A stretch of 64,000 nucleotides of DNA from Acetobacterium paludosum (GCF_008086595.1 NZ_RXYA01000001.1:1-64000), one strand, 5' to 3'. Shown: positions 8,835 through 18,798, counted from the first letter of the stretch. Program-made: numbers and translations. Notes: a model not told the origin generated them from the letters alone.

Positions 8835-10751
8835 TTAGTTCTTATTTTTTAGTTTGGATTTGGTATCAGAGTCGCTGTTTTTTTTTGAATATTGTCGGGG
8901 TACAATTCCTTTTAAGACAACAAATGATGAGGGCGGAATGTTAATGGATACTGAATTGCTTTCTTCGTGAAGTGGGATGGCCTGGCTTTTCATCGTTTTT
9001 TTCATTTTAAAACCGGTGCCTCCGTAGACAAGTTCATCAGAATTAAAGGCTAAACGATAGTTTCCTTTGCCGGGAACACCAACCCGGTAATCGATATAGC
9101 TTAAGGGGCAAAAGTTCATAATGACAATAAGGTCATCGTTTTCATCTGCGCTCATGCGTTTGAAAATAAGAATACTCTGATCGCGATTATCTGGTTCCAG
9201 CCATTTAAAACCATCCCAACTATGGTCGCAGGTCCAGAGCGCCTTTTCTTTTAAGTAAAATTTATTGAGATCTTTAATATAAGTTTGAATTTGACGGTGC
9301 TTCTCATATTCGAGCAGGAACCATTCCAGGGATTCATCTACCCGCCATTCCAAAAAAGGCGCAAATTCATTGCCCATGAAGGAAAGTTTTTTTCCCGGAT
9401 GCGTCATCATATAACCGAATAAAAGGCGAAATTGATCAAATTTCATATTATAATCCCCAAACATTTTGTCAAGAATGGTTCTTTTACTGTGAACCACCTC
9501 GTCATGTGAAAGCGGAAGGACAAAATTTTCGTTAAAGGCATAGGCCATGGAAAAAGTTAACAGGTCATGAAATTGATTCCTAAAATAGGGATCGGTTTTC
9601 ATATAATTCAGAGTATCATGCATCCAGCCCATATCCCATTTTAAGTTAAAACCGAGACCGCCTTTATCCACCGGCCAGGTAACCAGAGGATAGGAGGTGG
9701 AGTCTTCAGCGGACATCAGGGCAAATGGAAAATCCCTGAAAATAATGGTGTTCAACTCCCGTAAAAAGGACAGGGCTTCAAGACGATCGGTGCCGCCCTG
9801 AGCATTGTGGTAGGGTTCGCCCTCCAGTCCATGATTCAATTCAATCATGCTGGCGACACCATCAATGCGAAGGCCATCAGCATGGAACAGATCAAACCAA
9901 AAATAGGCATTGGAAACAAGAAAATCGAGAACTTCGGATTTTCCATAATCAAATTCCATGGTGCCCCACTGAGGATGTTCGGAAAATTCATATTGCTCGG
10001 TACCGTCAAACCGATAGAGCCCATGCGCATCTTTGCAGAAGTGTCCGGGAACCCAATCAAGAATAACCCCAATGCCGGATTGGTGACAGGTGTCAATAAA
10101 ATGCATCAAGCCCTGGGGATCACCATAACGACTGGTGGCGGCATAATATCCGGTCAGCTGATAGCCCCAGGAGCCATCAAAAGGGTGCTCCATAATGGGC
10201 ATAAGTTCAATGTGGGTATAATTCATTTCCAGCAGATAAGGTACTAATTGTTCAGCAAGTTCATGATAGGTGAGGTAGTCACCATTTTTATTTCGCTTCC
10301 AGCTGCCAAGATGAGCTTCATAAATATTAATTGGCATTTCAAGCCAATTAACAGAACGTCGCTTTTTTTGCCAGCCTTCATCTTGCCAGGAATAGTTTGA
10401 GATGTCCCAAATGATTGAAGCTGTTTTGGGTTTAACTTCACTATAAAAAGCGTAAGGATCTGCTTTATATGCAATTTCTCCGTTATGTTGTTTGACCGCG
10501 TATTTGTAAAGCATACCTGATGTCAATCCCGGTATAAAAAGCTCCCAAATTCCGTGAGAACCCTCAATTAAAGTCATTGCATTTTGATGAATCTCCCAAT
10601 TGTTGAAATCACCGACAACAGAGACACCCTGAGCATTAGGTGCCCAGGTTCGAAAGATAACACCATCTTCATTAAGGTGTGAACCAAAATAATGATAACT
10701 AAGAAAACGTCTGTTTGGGGTTGGATCAGTATTGACATATTTTTCATTCAT
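8835..10751 (-). CDS. glgB: 1,4-alpha-glucan branching enzyme
   Basis: 638 residues from the ATG at 10751; a TTG six codons upstream overlaps the ribosome site AAAGGA and is not preferred. An N-terminal CBM48-like domain (VIFRTWAPNAQGVSVVGDFN) precedes the GH13 catalytic barrel with DWVPGHF, the nucleophile in GLRIDGV, the acid in MSAEDST and LPLSHDEVVH. It cuts alpha-1,4 chains and rejoins them as alpha-1,6 branches. First gene of the glycogen operon, about 100 nt upstream of glgP, with a sigma-A-like promoter in front. Confidence 0.96.
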   Translation of the reverse strand: MNEKYVNTDPTPNRRFLSYHYFGSHLNEDGVIFRTWAPNAQGVSVVGDFNNWEIHQNAMTLIEGSHGIWELFIPGLTSGMLYKYAVKQHNGEIAYKADPYAFYSEVKPKTASIIWDISNYSWQDEGWQKKRRSVNWLEMPINIYEAHLGSWKRNKNGDYLTYHELAEQLVPYLLEMNYTHIELMPIMEHPFDGSWGYQLTGYYAATSRYGDPQGLMHFIDTCHQSGIGVILDWVPGHFCKDAHGLYRFDGTEQYEFSEHPQWGTMEFDYGKSEVLDFLVSNAYFWFDLFHADGLRIDGVASMIELNHGLEGEPYHNAQGGTDRLEALSFLRELNTIIFRDFPFALMSAEDSTSYPLVTWPVDKGGLGFNLKWDMGWMHDTLNYMKTDPYFRNQFHDLLTFSMAYAFNENFVLPLSHDEVVHSKRTILDKMFGDYNMKFDQFRLLFGYMMTHPGKKLSFMGNEFAPFLEWRVDESLEWFLLEYEKHRQIQTYIKDLNKFYLKEKALWTCDHSWDGFKWLEPDNRDQSILIFKRMSADENDDLIVIMNFCPLSYIDYRVGVPGKGNYRLAFNSDELVYGGTGFKMKKTMKSQAIPLHEESNSVSINIPPSSFVVLKGIVPRQYSKKNSDSDTKSKLKNKN

Positions 10752-10786
10752 AATGCAGAGTCCTTTCAATAAACATAATTAGTGAA

Positions 10787-10815
10787 GGCATAAAATTTAA
10801 TATCGCTATTGTCAA
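10787..10815 (-). promoter_or_regulatory. Promoter of the glycogen operon
   Basis: On the minus strand TTGACA (10810-10815) is followed after 17 nt by TATGCC (10787-10792), 35 nt before the glgB start. The perfect -35 box and 17-nt spacing suggest a sigma-A promoter. The -10 match is 4 of 6. Confidence 0.6.
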
Positions 10816-10919
10816 TATTTTATCACAATCCTAAGATAATGATAGTGCATTTTTTTAAACAAAGTAAATTCTTCTTAACAATTAAGCACAAAGTGTAACA
10901 GTTGGACGGTTTTGTTACA

Positions 10920-11762
10920 TTACACTGCTTTGCTTTTGTACAATGACCAGTATAAATTAATTTTTCCACCGAGATTAAGTATTACACAGATGAAATACAG
11001 CCCAACCAATAGCGCAAAAAGTCCCCCGAGATTTCCATATAAGGCACTGTATTTGGTCGAGTTGTTGACAAACCAGGTGAATACTCTAAAAGCAATATTA
11101 AGGCCGGCTGTTGCAAATAAAGCACCAGGCAAGCCTTCTAAAAATTTTAGCGGTTGGGCCGGCGCGGCCATATAAATCATATTGAAAATAAGCGCCGAAG
11201 CCAACCAGGAAAAAACAACCGCAAAGAGACGGATAGAAGGTGAATAAAACGCTATGGCGCCAAGGTTTTCAAAAATAATGGCGCCAATGTCGGCACTAAA
11301 AATGTAGGCGATGACGATGAGAATGACTGCTAAAGTAAACAGGATGGTAAATAAAAAAGATAATGACCATATGCGACCGAGGCTACGGGTTTCTTTCTGA
11401 CCATAGGTTTGATTAATCCCATTCATAATAGCTCGGGCAGCCAGGGAGGAAAAGAAAAATGAGATCACAATAAGACTGTAATCAGAATTGGAAAATTGAC
11501 TGGTCATGGAATTTAACAGATTGGTAACATAAGTATAGGAAAGGCTCGGTAAAAAAACCTTTAAAATTTCATACAGATATGATTCAAAAGGCTTGATAAT
11601 TTTTCCGACAAAAGAAATGAGAAAAAGAAGCAAAGGGAAAAAGGCCATCAAAAGATAAAAAGACATTTGCGAACAAATTCCTGCGAAATCGGTATTTTCA
11701 AAATCTTTTTTAATATAGAAAACAAGTTTAACAATGCTTAAATTTTGCAAGCGTTCAATCAT
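10920..11762 (-). CDS. YihY/BrkB-family membrane protein (second of a tandem pair)
   Basis: 280 residues with about six predicted membrane segments and the family features: an early MSFYLLMAFFPLLLFL segment, central helices, and AAPAQPLKFLEGLPGAL before the last two segments. The family (COG1295, once misnamed ribonuclease BN) has no settled function; an exporter or envelope role is often suggested. The start overlaps the end of the upstream paralogue by 8 nt, so the two are translationally coupled and may form a hetero-oligomer. It ends about 150 nt from the glycogen operon promoter. Confidence 0.88.
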   Translation of the reverse strand: MIERLQNLSIVKLVFYIKKDFENTDFAGICSQMSFYLLMAFFPLLLFLISFVGKIIKPFESYLYEILKVFLPSLSYTYVTNLLNSMTSQFSNSDYSLIVISFFFSSLAARAIMNGINQTYGQKETRSLGRIWSLSFLFTILFTLAVILIVIAYIFSADIGAIIFENLGAIAFYSPSIRLFAVVFSWLASALIFNMIYMAAPAQPLKFLEGLPGALFATAGLNIAFRVFTWFVNNSTKYSALYGNLGGLFALLVGLYFICVILNLGGKINLYWSLYKSKAV

Positions 11763-12603
11763 TCTGTCCCTTCCTTTCTCGGGTAGCTAATATTTTGACT
11801 GAAAAAAGATTAACAACGCCGCCCAGAGTAAGCGTAAAGCAAATAATATAGATAACGAAAAACAGTGAAAAGGGTCCTTGCAGGTTAATCGAAAAGGTTG
11901 CATAATCTAAAATTGAATTTGCGAAAAGGGCATAAATAAAAAGAATTGAAAACCAACAAATACTCACAAATAAGCCGCCGGGAAAGGCTTCCAGAAAGGT
12001 AAGATGATTTTTTGGAGCGAACATATAAATTAAAGTAAAAATAAATGTGGTGACGATGATGAGATATATACAACTAAAAATGGCAATAAATAGGGTAAAA
12101 ATTCCCGAGAGATCGAATACGGTAAAAATAAAATGAAATAATTTTTCACCAAAAATATAGAAAAAAAGTGTAAAAACAATAATTGAAAGAAACAAGAACA
12201 GATAAAGAACCGATTGAATCCAAAGGGCAATGAGGCCACGGGTCTCCTCCTGTTCAAAAATACGATTTAAAGATTGAATCAGAGAATGCATGGCAGAGAC
12301 AGACGCATAAAATATAAAGAAGCCAATAAACAGATTGGTTCCAAAAGAAAAGGAAATAGTATTAGCATTTTCCATTGATAAATAAATATAATCCATGATA
12401 GATGTTGGCAATAGCTCAGAAAGCACTGACACCAGAGTGGTGTTGATTTCAATGGAAAACCAGTTAATAAGATTGTAAAGAAGCATGATGAAAGGAATGA
12501 AAGCCAAAAGTGCGCGATAAGACATTTGCGCAGAAAGATTGACAATATTATTCTTTTTCCCTTGGGTTATCAGAAAGCGGCTGAAGCATTTCAAAAAGGT
12601 CAT
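11755..12603 (-). CDS. YihY/BrkB-family membrane protein (first of a tandem pair)
   Basis: About 282 residues from the ATG at 12603, which has GGTAGGTG just upstream; an in-frame ATG six codons earlier (12621) is possible. The topology matches its downstream neighbour: SAQMSYRALLAFIPFIMLLY at the start and FAPKNHLTFLEAFPGGL before the last helices. The two genes share the family layout but are clearly diverged, so the duplication is old. No promoter was identified with confidence in the stretch up to aconitase at 12805, which is divergent. Confidence 0.87.
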   Translation of the reverse strand: MTFLKCFSRFLITQGKKNNIVNLSAQMSYRALLAFIPFIMLLYNLINWFSIEINTTLVSVLSELLPTSIMDYIYLSMENANTISFSFGTNLFIGFFIFYASVSAMHSLIQSLNRIFEQEETRGLIALWIQSVLYLFLFLSIIVFTLFFYIFGEKLFHFIFTVFDLSGIFTLFIAIFSCIYLIIVTTFIFTLIYMFAPKNHLTFLEAFPGGLFVSICWFSILFIYALFANSILDYATFSINLQGPFSLFFVIYIICFTLTLGGVVNLFSVKILATRERKGQND

Positions 12604-12721
12604 AGCACCTACCAAATCCATTCAAAATCGATTGTGTTCATTGAGGTTTAGTATATCATAGTTTATTTGATAAATGAAGAGAAACACAGAAAGCAAAAAT
12701 ATGGAAATATAGCCAAAAAAA

Positions 12722-12730
12722 TGGTATAAT
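12722..12730 (+). promoter_or_regulatory. Extended -10 promoter of aconitase
   Basis: TGGTATAAT is a perfect -10 box with the extended TGn element, 75 nt before the aconitase start. No good -35 box is seen. Confidence 0.5.
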
Positions 12731-12804
12731 TATTCGAAAAGAATTTAAGGTTAGTAGGATCACATAAAAACATGCTTTTTTAAAGGAAGGAAATAGTAAA
12801 TTAA

Positions 12805-14727
12805 ATGGGAAAAACGTTAACAGAAAAAATTATTGCCGCACACCTTGTCGTTGGAGAGATGATAAAAGGTGAAGAAATCGGTATTCGTATCGATCAAACC
12901 TTAACCCAGGATTCAACTGGAACCATGGCCTATTTACAGTTTGAAGCAATGGAGGTGCCACGGGTAAAAACAAAAAAATCCTTGGCTTACATTGATCACA
13001 ACATGCTTCAGGAAGGACCTGAAAACATGGATGATCACCGTTATATTCAAAGCGTTGCTAAAAAACACGGCATTTATTTCTCCCGACCGGGCAATGGAAT
13101 ATGCCACCAGGTTGAGATTGAACGATTTGGAGTTCCCGGGGATACCCTGTTGGGATCAGACAGTCATACTCCAACAGGCGGCGGCATTGGGATGCTGGCT
13201 ATTGGTGCCGGCGGCCTTGATGTAGCGGTTGCCATGGCAGGTGACCCTTATTATATCACCATGCCAAAAGTAGTGAAGGTTGAATTGACCGGAAAACTTC
13301 GATCAGGTGTTTCTTCGAAAGATGTGATTTTGGAAGTCCTGCGGCAATGTACGGTAAAAGGCGGTGTCAATAAAGTATTTGAATACACCGGCGAAGGGGT
13401 AAAAACATTAACCGTTCCGGAACGTGCCACCATCACCAATATGGGTGCAGAACTGGGCGCCACAACTTCGGTATTTCCGTCTGATGAGATGACCAAGACG
13501 TTTTTAGAAGCCCAGGGCCGGGGTGCAGACTTCAAACCATTAGCCGCCGATGCCGATGCTGTTTTTGATGAAGCGGTAAAGGTCGACATGGATAATTTAG
13601 AACCATTGACGGCCTGTCCCCACAGCCCGGATAAAGTCGTTAAAATTTCAGAAATTGAAGGAATGGTCATTGACCAGGTTGCAATCGGCAGCTGCACCAA
13701 CTCTTCATGGCTGGATCTGATGAAAGTTGCGGAAATTCTTCGGGGAAAAACCATTGCTGAAAATGTATCCTTAGTCATTGCACCGGGATCAAAGCAGGTA
13801 TTGACCATGCTGGCGCAAAATGGAGCATTGGCAGATTTCCTTAATGCCGGAGCACGCGTTTTGGAATGCGGCTGCGGACCCTGTATCGGAATGGGCCAGG
13901 CACCATCAACCAACGCGGTTTCATTGAGAACCTTTAATCGAAACTTTTTTGGCCGATCAGGAACCCCCTCAGCAGATGTTTATTTATTGAGTCCTGAAGC
14001 AGCAGCAATTTCGGCGATTGCAGGGGTCTTGACCAATCCACTTGGAAAGGTGAAACTGCCGGAAATTTCCATGCCGGATAACTTTTTAATCAATGACACC
14101 ATGGTAATGGAACCGGCTCCGGAAGGCACTCAAATTGAAGTTGTCAAAGGACCAAACATTAAACCTTTCCCAGCGACAAAACCGTTGAAAGACATAGTGG
14201 CAGGAAAGGCGTTAATCGTTGTGGAAGACAATATCACAACGGACCATATTATGCCGTCCAATGCAAAATTGCTGCCGTATCGTTCCAATATTCCCTATCT
14301 GTCAAACTATTGCCTGGCCCCCTGTGATCCAGAATTCCCACAGCGGGCACTTGACAACGGCGGCGGATTTATTGTCGGAGGATCAAATTACGGACAAGGA
14401 TCCAGTCGCGAGCATGCCGCATTAGCACCGGTATTTCTGGGCATTAAAGGGGTTGCGGTTAAATCTTTTGCGCGTATTCATAAGAACAACCTGATTAATA
14501 ATGGGATCTTACCGCTCGTGTTTGAAAATGAAGCGGATTATGATACCATTTCGTTAGGGGATGAGTTAGTCATTGAAAATGCCCTGGAGGCAGTAAAAGC
14601 CGGTAAGGCAAAGCTGGTAAATAAAACAAAAGGATTAACTTATATTATGGATTTGGAAGTGTCTCAGCGACAAAAAGAAATGCTTCTGGCCGGAGGATTG
14701 ATTAATCTGATTAAATCAAAGAAATAG
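12805..14727 (+). CDS. Aconitate hydratase (single-chain, 640-residue type)
   Basis: Interconverts citrate and isocitrate through cis-aconitate with a [4Fe-4S] cluster. Cluster cysteines are Cys297 in GSCTNS and Cys357/Cys360 in CGCGPC. The C-terminal swivel domain carries GGSNYGQGSSREHAAL. At 640 residues it belongs to the shorter aconitase type common in Clostridia and mitochondria-like lineages, not the 890-residue AcnA. A ribosome site AAGGAAGG precedes the ATG. It stands alone with its own terminator. No citrate synthase or isocitrate dehydrogenase gene is near, so it may serve glutamate synthesis in an incomplete cycle. Confidence 0.95.
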   Translation: MGKTLTEKIIAAHLVVGEMIKGEEIGIRIDQTLTQDSTGTMAYLQFEAMEVPRVKTKKSLAYIDHNMLQEGPENMDDHRYIQSVAKKHGIYFSRPGNGICHQVEIERFGVPGDTLLGSDSHTPTGGGIGMLAIGAGGLDVAVAMAGDPYYITMPKVVKVELTGKLRSGVSSKDVILEVLRQCTVKGGVNKVFEYTGEGVKTLTVPERATITNMGAELGATTSVFPSDEMTKTFLEAQGRGADFKPLAADADAVFDEAVKVDMDNLEPLTACPHSPDKVVKISEIEGMVIDQVAIGSCTNSSWLDLMKVAEILRGKTIAENVSLVIAPGSKQVLTMLAQNGALADFLNAGARVLECGCGPCIGMGQAPSTNAVSLRTFNRNFFGRSGTPSADVYLLSPEAAAISAIAGVLTNPLGKVKLPEISMPDNFLINDTMVMEPAPEGTQIEVVKGPNIKPFPATKPLKDIVAGKALIVVEDNITTDHIMPSNAKLLPYRSNIPYLSNYCLAPCDPEFPQRALDNGGGFIVGGSNYGQGSSREHAALAPVFLGIKGVAVKSFARIHKNNLINNGILPLVFENEADYDTISLGDELVIENALEAVKAGKAKLVNKTKGLTYIMDLEVSQRQKEMLLAGGLINLIKSKK

Positions 14728-14735
14728 AAAAAAAT

Positions 14736-14784
14736 TAACCGCTAATTCATGGAGCATTTTCCACGAATTGGCGGTTTTTTAGAT
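14736..14784 (+). terminator. Terminator after aconitase
   Basis: AACCGCTAATTC and GAATTGGCGGTT pair around a short interrupted loop, followed by TTTT. It is placed 10 nt after the stop codon. Confidence 0.8.
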
Positions 14785-14873
14785 ATTGCCTGCTTATTTA
14801 CGACGAGCGCGTTGATAAACCTTAAGCGGTTTGTTGGCATGATTGATAGGTTATTGTCCGGACTTTTTTCAGA

Positions 14874-15764
14874 CTACGGACAAACGTTGACGTAATTATC
14901 AGGAAGTTCATCAAAAAACATAATTCCCAGACAATGAGGTCCAATGTGGACGGTGAGGGCGGCACCCGCCCCTTGGGGAATCATAAAATTCTTCGTTCCC
15001 AGTTCCTTTTCAAGGTGCCTTTTCGCTTTTTCCTGGAGATCCAAAGCCGTGCTTTGAATAAAGCCGATAATCTGTTCTTTGTTTTTTTTCGTTTTTTCTT
15101 CAACTGTTGCCAGCAGTTTCCGCAGCGCTTTTTTCTGTCCGCGTATTTTTTCATAGACGAGTATTTCGCCATCATTAAAATAGAGGATTGGGACAATTTT
15201 CAACATATCCCCAAGCATGGCGGCATTACGGCTGATTCGACCGCCTTGAGCCAACCATTTAATATCGCCAACCATAAAAAAGATTTGCGCATGCTGAGAA
15301 AGAAAAGTCATGGTTTCAACAATTTCTGCATAGGAACGGTTAAGCTTATTTAGTTTAAGACCCTGGTATAAAATTAGGGCGGTACCGGTGGTAGCCGAAA
15401 GCGAATCGATAATGGTTATTTTGCGATGAGGGTATTTCGCCTGCAAATCTTTGGCTAACAGCTGGGCGGTCTGATAAGTGCCGGAAAGTTTTGAGGAAAA
15501 GGCCAAATAAATAACATCGTCATCATTTTTAAGATGCTTCTCAATCGTATCAATGATGGCGAGAGGTTGTATTTGAGCAGTTTTGGGAAATGAATTTTTA
15601 TTGTTATTTACAAAATCTACGATCATTTCAGGGGTTATATCGATTCCATCAAAATAGGTTTTATCATCAAGCGTTATTGGAATCGGTAGGATATCAAATT
15701 CATAACGACTTAAGATATTGCTGTTGGTATCACACATGGAATCCACAATAAATTTTATTGCCAT
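14874..15764 (-). CDS. DegV-family fatty-acid-binding protein
   Basis: 296 residues from the ATG at 15764, seven bases after AAGGAG; the longer frame to 15782 would contain that site. DegV proteins bind a fatty acid between two domains, and in Firmicutes (FakB) hand it to a fatty-acid kinase. Typical elements are visible: IVDSMCDTNS at the N-terminus, a TYQTAQLLA helix, and DSLSATTGTALIL in the middle. The ligand is not predictable. It is a single gene on the opposite strand from its neighbours. Confidence 0.9.
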   Translation of the reverse strand: MAIKFIVDSMCDTNSNILSRYEFDILPIPITLDDKTYFDGIDITPEMIVDFVNNNKNSFPKTAQIQPLAIIDTIEKHLKNDDDVIYLAFSSKLSGTYQTAQLLAKDLQAKYPHRKITIIDSLSATTGTALILYQGLKLNKLNRSYAEIVETMTFLSQHAQIFFMVGDIKWLAQGGRISRNAAMLGDMLKIVPILYFNDGEILVYEKIRGQKKALRKLLATVEEKTKKNKEQIIGFIQSTALDLQEKAKRHLEKELGTKNFMIPQGAGAALTVHIGPHCLGIMFFDELPDNYVNVCP

Positions 15765-16017
15765 TGGGGTGCTCCTTTTCATTTGCTGGAGGATATTTTA
15801 TCATGAACGATACCGTTTGACAAACCGCACTTAAGAATTGATAAATTTAAGCAACCGCTTATTTATGTGACCGTCCAGATGTGCTAAAGAGCCTGTTTTA
15901 AACCCGACCATAGAGAAAATTTGTGATTATTTCGAAAAAATGTTAAACTATTATTTTAGTGTAGACAAATCTAAATGTTGGAAACTATTATTTTTTTAAT
16001 CAAGAATGGAGAATTTT

Positions 16018-18156
16018 GTGGAATATATAATCAATCAATTAGCAAAAGATTTTTCAATAAGGCCTCAACAAGTCGCAGATACCATTAATTTAATTGATGG
16101 CGGCAATACCATTCCGTTTATTGCCAGATATCGAAAAGAAGTAACTGGTGATTTAAGCGACGCTCTTTTAAGAGATTTGGACGTTCACCTGACTTATCTG
16201 AGAAAATTGGAAAAACGAAAAGAAGAGGTTTGTAACAGCATTGAAGAGCAGGGGAAACTTACCCCGGAGCTTAGCGCCGCTATTATAAAAGTTAAAACGC
16301 TACAGGAAGTTGAGGACCTTTATCTACCTTACAAGCAAAAGAAAAAGACCAGAGCTTCGGTGGCCAGAGAAAAGGGCTTGGAACCGTTTGCTATTCAAAT
16401 TTTAGAGCAAAAACTGACCGAATCGGAATTAGCCGAAGCGGCGAATAAGTACATTGACGAAGAAAAAGAAATCAATTCCATTGATGAAGTTTTCCAGTAT
16501 GCCATGGATATCATCGCGGAAATCATATCGGACAATGGAACATACCGCGGGGTCATCCGTAAAAGAACCTATGAAAAAGGACAGATCCGTTCCACCGTGG
16601 TCAAAGGTAAAGAAGAAGAAAATTCTGAACTTGAAATGTATTTCGATCATACCGAAGCGATTAAAACAATCAAGGATCATCGAATATTGGCCATCAATCG
16701 CGGAGAAAAGAAAAAAGCACTTTCGGTAAAAATATTGGCACCGGTGGAAGAAATTGAGGAATATCTTAAAAAGGAACTGGTCCAGGATCAGCCATCAGAG
16801 TATTTGCTAAAAACGATCATTGACAGCTATTCTCGCCTGATTGCGCCAGCGATTGAACGCGAAATAAGAACGGCTTTGAAGGAACGGGCCGAAGAAGGCG
16901 CCATTAAGATGTTTGCTCTCAATCTGAAAAAACTTTTGCTGCAGCCGCCATTTAAAGATAAGGTAACCATGGGCTTCGATCCCGCCTTTCGAACCGGATG
17001 TAAAATTGCGGTTTTGGATAAGGCCGGCAAAGTTTTAGATTATGCGACCATCTATCCCACCTTTGGAAAAGGCCAGATAGAAAAGGCTGAAAGGGAATTC
17101 TTAGGACTGATTGAACGTCATCAGGTTGATATTATTGCGATTGGAAATGGGACGGCTTCTCGAGAATCGGAACAGTTTGTTGCCGAAGCTATTAAGAAAA
17201 CAAGTGTTCCGGTTCAATATATCGTTGTTAATGAAGCGGGTGCATCCGTTTATTCAGCATCGGAACTGGGGACCGAAGAGTATCCGGATATTAATGTTTC
17301 CATTCGCGGGGCAATTTCCATTGGCGGACGACTTCAGGATCCATTATCTGAACTTGTGAAAATTGATCCCAAACATATTGGGGTGGGACAATATCAGCAC
17401 GATGTTAATCAAAAAGAGTTGGAACGTGTTTTGGAAGCCACGGTGGAAGATGCGGTAAACAATGTTGGGGTTAACGTTAACCGGGCCTCGGTTTCGTTAT
17501 TAAGGTATGTAGCAGGAGTGAACAAAACCATTGCCAAAAATATTTTAGACTATCGTGATACCGTTGGTTCATTAAAAAACAGAAAAGAATTGCTTAAGAT
17601 TAAAGGACTGGGAGCAAAAGCTTTTGAGCAGTGCGCCGGATTCCTGCGCATTGATGATGGCGACAATGTTTTAGATAATACCGGGGTTCATCCGGAAACG
17701 TACAAAAGTGTAGAAAAAATGTTAAAACTAAAGGGCCTTCAAAAAGAACAATTGGGAAAAAAAGACCAAGAGTTGTTTAAGGATATGAACTATTCAGAAA
17801 TGGCCAACCAGTTAGAAATCGGGGTGCCAACCTTGCGTGACATTGTGAAAGAATTGCAAAAGCCGGGGCGAGATCCCCGGGAGAATGCGCCAAAGCCTCA
17901 TTTAAGATCTGATGTATTATCGATGGAAGATTTGGAAGTCGATATGGAGTTGATCGGTACGATACGTAATGTTATTGATTTTGGCGCATTCGTAGATATC
18001 GGAGTACATCAAGATGGCCTGGTTCATATTTCTCAAATTACCGATCGGTACATACACCACCCGACAGAAGTTCTTTCTCTCGGAGATGTGGTTACCGTTA
18101 AAGTGCTCGCGGTTGACTTGAAACGAAAACGGATCAGTTTAACCATGATTATTTAA
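16018..18156 (+). CDS. Tex-family S1 RNA-binding protein
   Basis: 712 residues from GTG at 16018, chosen because TGGAG lies six bases upstream; the ATG at 16006 has no ribosome site. Domain order is that of Tex: N-terminal helical region, YqgF/RNase H-like fold (MGFDPAFRTGCKIAVLDKAG), helix-hairpin-helix (LLKIKGLGAKAFEQCAGFL) and a C-terminal S1 domain (GTIRNVIDFGAFVDIGVHQDG). Tex proteins bind nucleic acids and act in transcription or translation; the exact role here is unknown. It is followed closely by the carD promoter. Confidence 0.94.
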   Translation: MEYIINQLAKDFSIRPQQVADTINLIDGGNTIPFIARYRKEVTGDLSDALLRDLDVHLTYLRKLEKRKEEVCNSIEEQGKLTPELSAAIIKVKTLQEVEDLYLPYKQKKKTRASVAREKGLEPFAIQILEQKLTESELAEAANKYIDEEKEINSIDEVFQYAMDIIAEIISDNGTYRGVIRKRTYEKGQIRSTVVKGKEEENSELEMYFDHTEAIKTIKDHRILAINRGEKKKALSVKILAPVEEIEEYLKKELVQDQPSEYLLKTIIDSYSRLIAPAIEREIRTALKERAEEGAIKMFALNLKKLLLQPPFKDKVTMGFDPAFRTGCKIAVLDKAGKVLDYATIYPTFGKGQIEKAEREFLGLIERHQVDIIAIGNGTASRESEQFVAEAIKKTSVPVQYIVVNEAGASVYSASELGTEEYPDINVSIRGAISIGGRLQDPLSELVKIDPKHIGVGQYQHDVNQKELERVLEATVEDAVNNVGVNVNRASVSLLRYVAGVNKTIAKNILDYRDTVGSLKNRKELLKIKGLGAKAFEQCAGFLRIDDGDNVLDNTGVHPETYKSVEKMLKLKGLQKEQLGKKDQELFKDMNYSEMANQLEIGVPTLRDIVKELQKPGRDPRENAPKPHLRSDVLSMEDLEVDMELIGTIRNVIDFGAFVDIGVHQDGLVHISQITDRYIHHPTEVLSLGDVVTVKVLAVDLKRKRISLTMII

Positions 18157-18164
18157 AATAAATA

Positions 18165-18193
18165 TTGACATAATGATAAAATTTTTATAAAAT
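18165..18193 (+). promoter_or_regulatory. Promoter upstream of carD
   Basis: TTGACA (18165-18170), 17 nt, TAAAAT (18188-18193): a near-consensus sigma-A promoter. A second extended -10 (TGTTATAAT, box at 18220-18225) lies closer to the gene, so two start sites are possible. Confidence 0.6.
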
Positions 18194-18257
18194 GAAAAGC
18201 TTATTCATTTTTTGTGTGTTATAATAAGTACATGAATCAACGATAGGAGTGTTTAAA

Positions 18258-18743
18258 ATGTATAAAGTCGGTGATAAAATTGTTTATCCAATGCACGGAG
18301 CAGGTGTCATTGAAGCGATTGAAGAACGTGAGATATTTGAAGAAACGAAACCTTATTATATCATGCAGATCGTGTCCGAAGGTTTGCAGATTCTTGTGCC
18401 TGTGGATAAAGTTGATGAAATTGGGGTTAGAAATATCGTTACTCAGCCCATAATTGACGATATGATAGAGACTTTAAAATTACCAATGGATGAGATGGAA
18501 AAAAACTGGAACCGACGGTATCGCGAACATCTTGAGAGATTAAAAACTGGAGACATTTTTGAAGTGGCAAAGGTGGTAAAAAATCTGATCCTGTTAGATC
18601 GCCAAAAAGGTCTTTCAACCGGAGAAAAGAAAATGTTGAATAGTGCCAGAAATTTTATTGTTAGTGAAATGGTTTTAATCCAAAATCGGGATAAAGATGA
18701 AATATTAGAATTAATTAATAGTTCAGTAAACAGCGAGGCGTGA
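18258..18743 (+). CDS. CarD-family transcription regulator
   Basis: 161 residues from the ATG at 18258, preceded by TAGGAG. The N-terminal RNA-polymerase-interacting (Tudor-like) domain reads YKVGDKIVYPMHGAGVIEAIEE; the C-terminal half is helical. CarD proteins bind the beta subunit of RNA polymerase and stabilise open promoter complexes, often at rRNA promoters. The carD-yacL order is common in Firmicutes. The stop codon sits inside a short hairpin that probably ends the transcript. Confidence 0.93.
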   Translation: MYKVGDKIVYPMHGAGVIEAIEEREIFEETKPYYIMQIVSEGLQILVPVDKVDEIGVRNIVTQPIIDDMIETLKLPMDEMEKNWNRRYREHLERLKTGDIFEVAKVVKNLILLDRQKGLSTGEKKMLNSARNFIVSEMVLIQNRDKDEILELINSSVNSEA

Positions 18744-18758
18744 TTTCACGCCTTTTGT
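18736..18758 (+). terminator. Short terminator overlapping the carD stop codon
   Basis: AGGCGTG pairs with CACGCCT across a tiny loop and is followed by TTTTGTT. The TGA stop of carD lies in the stem. Confidence 0.65.
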
Positions 18759-18787
18759 TATGTTTAATAGTGTAATTTTAAGAATTA

Positions 18788-18798
18788 GATGTTATAAT
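18788..18798 (+). promoter_or_regulatory. Extended -10 promoter of the PIN/TRAM gene
   Basis: TGTTATAAT with a perfect -10 at 18793-18798, 34 nt before the start codon. The -35 is weak. Confidence 0.5.

Noticed and set aside
13251-13913. Minus-strand open frame of 220 codons
   Set aside because: Antisense shadow of the well-supported aconitase gene.
16006-16017. ATG start for the Tex gene
   Set aside because: No ribosome site; the GTG four codons later has TGGAG at the right distance.
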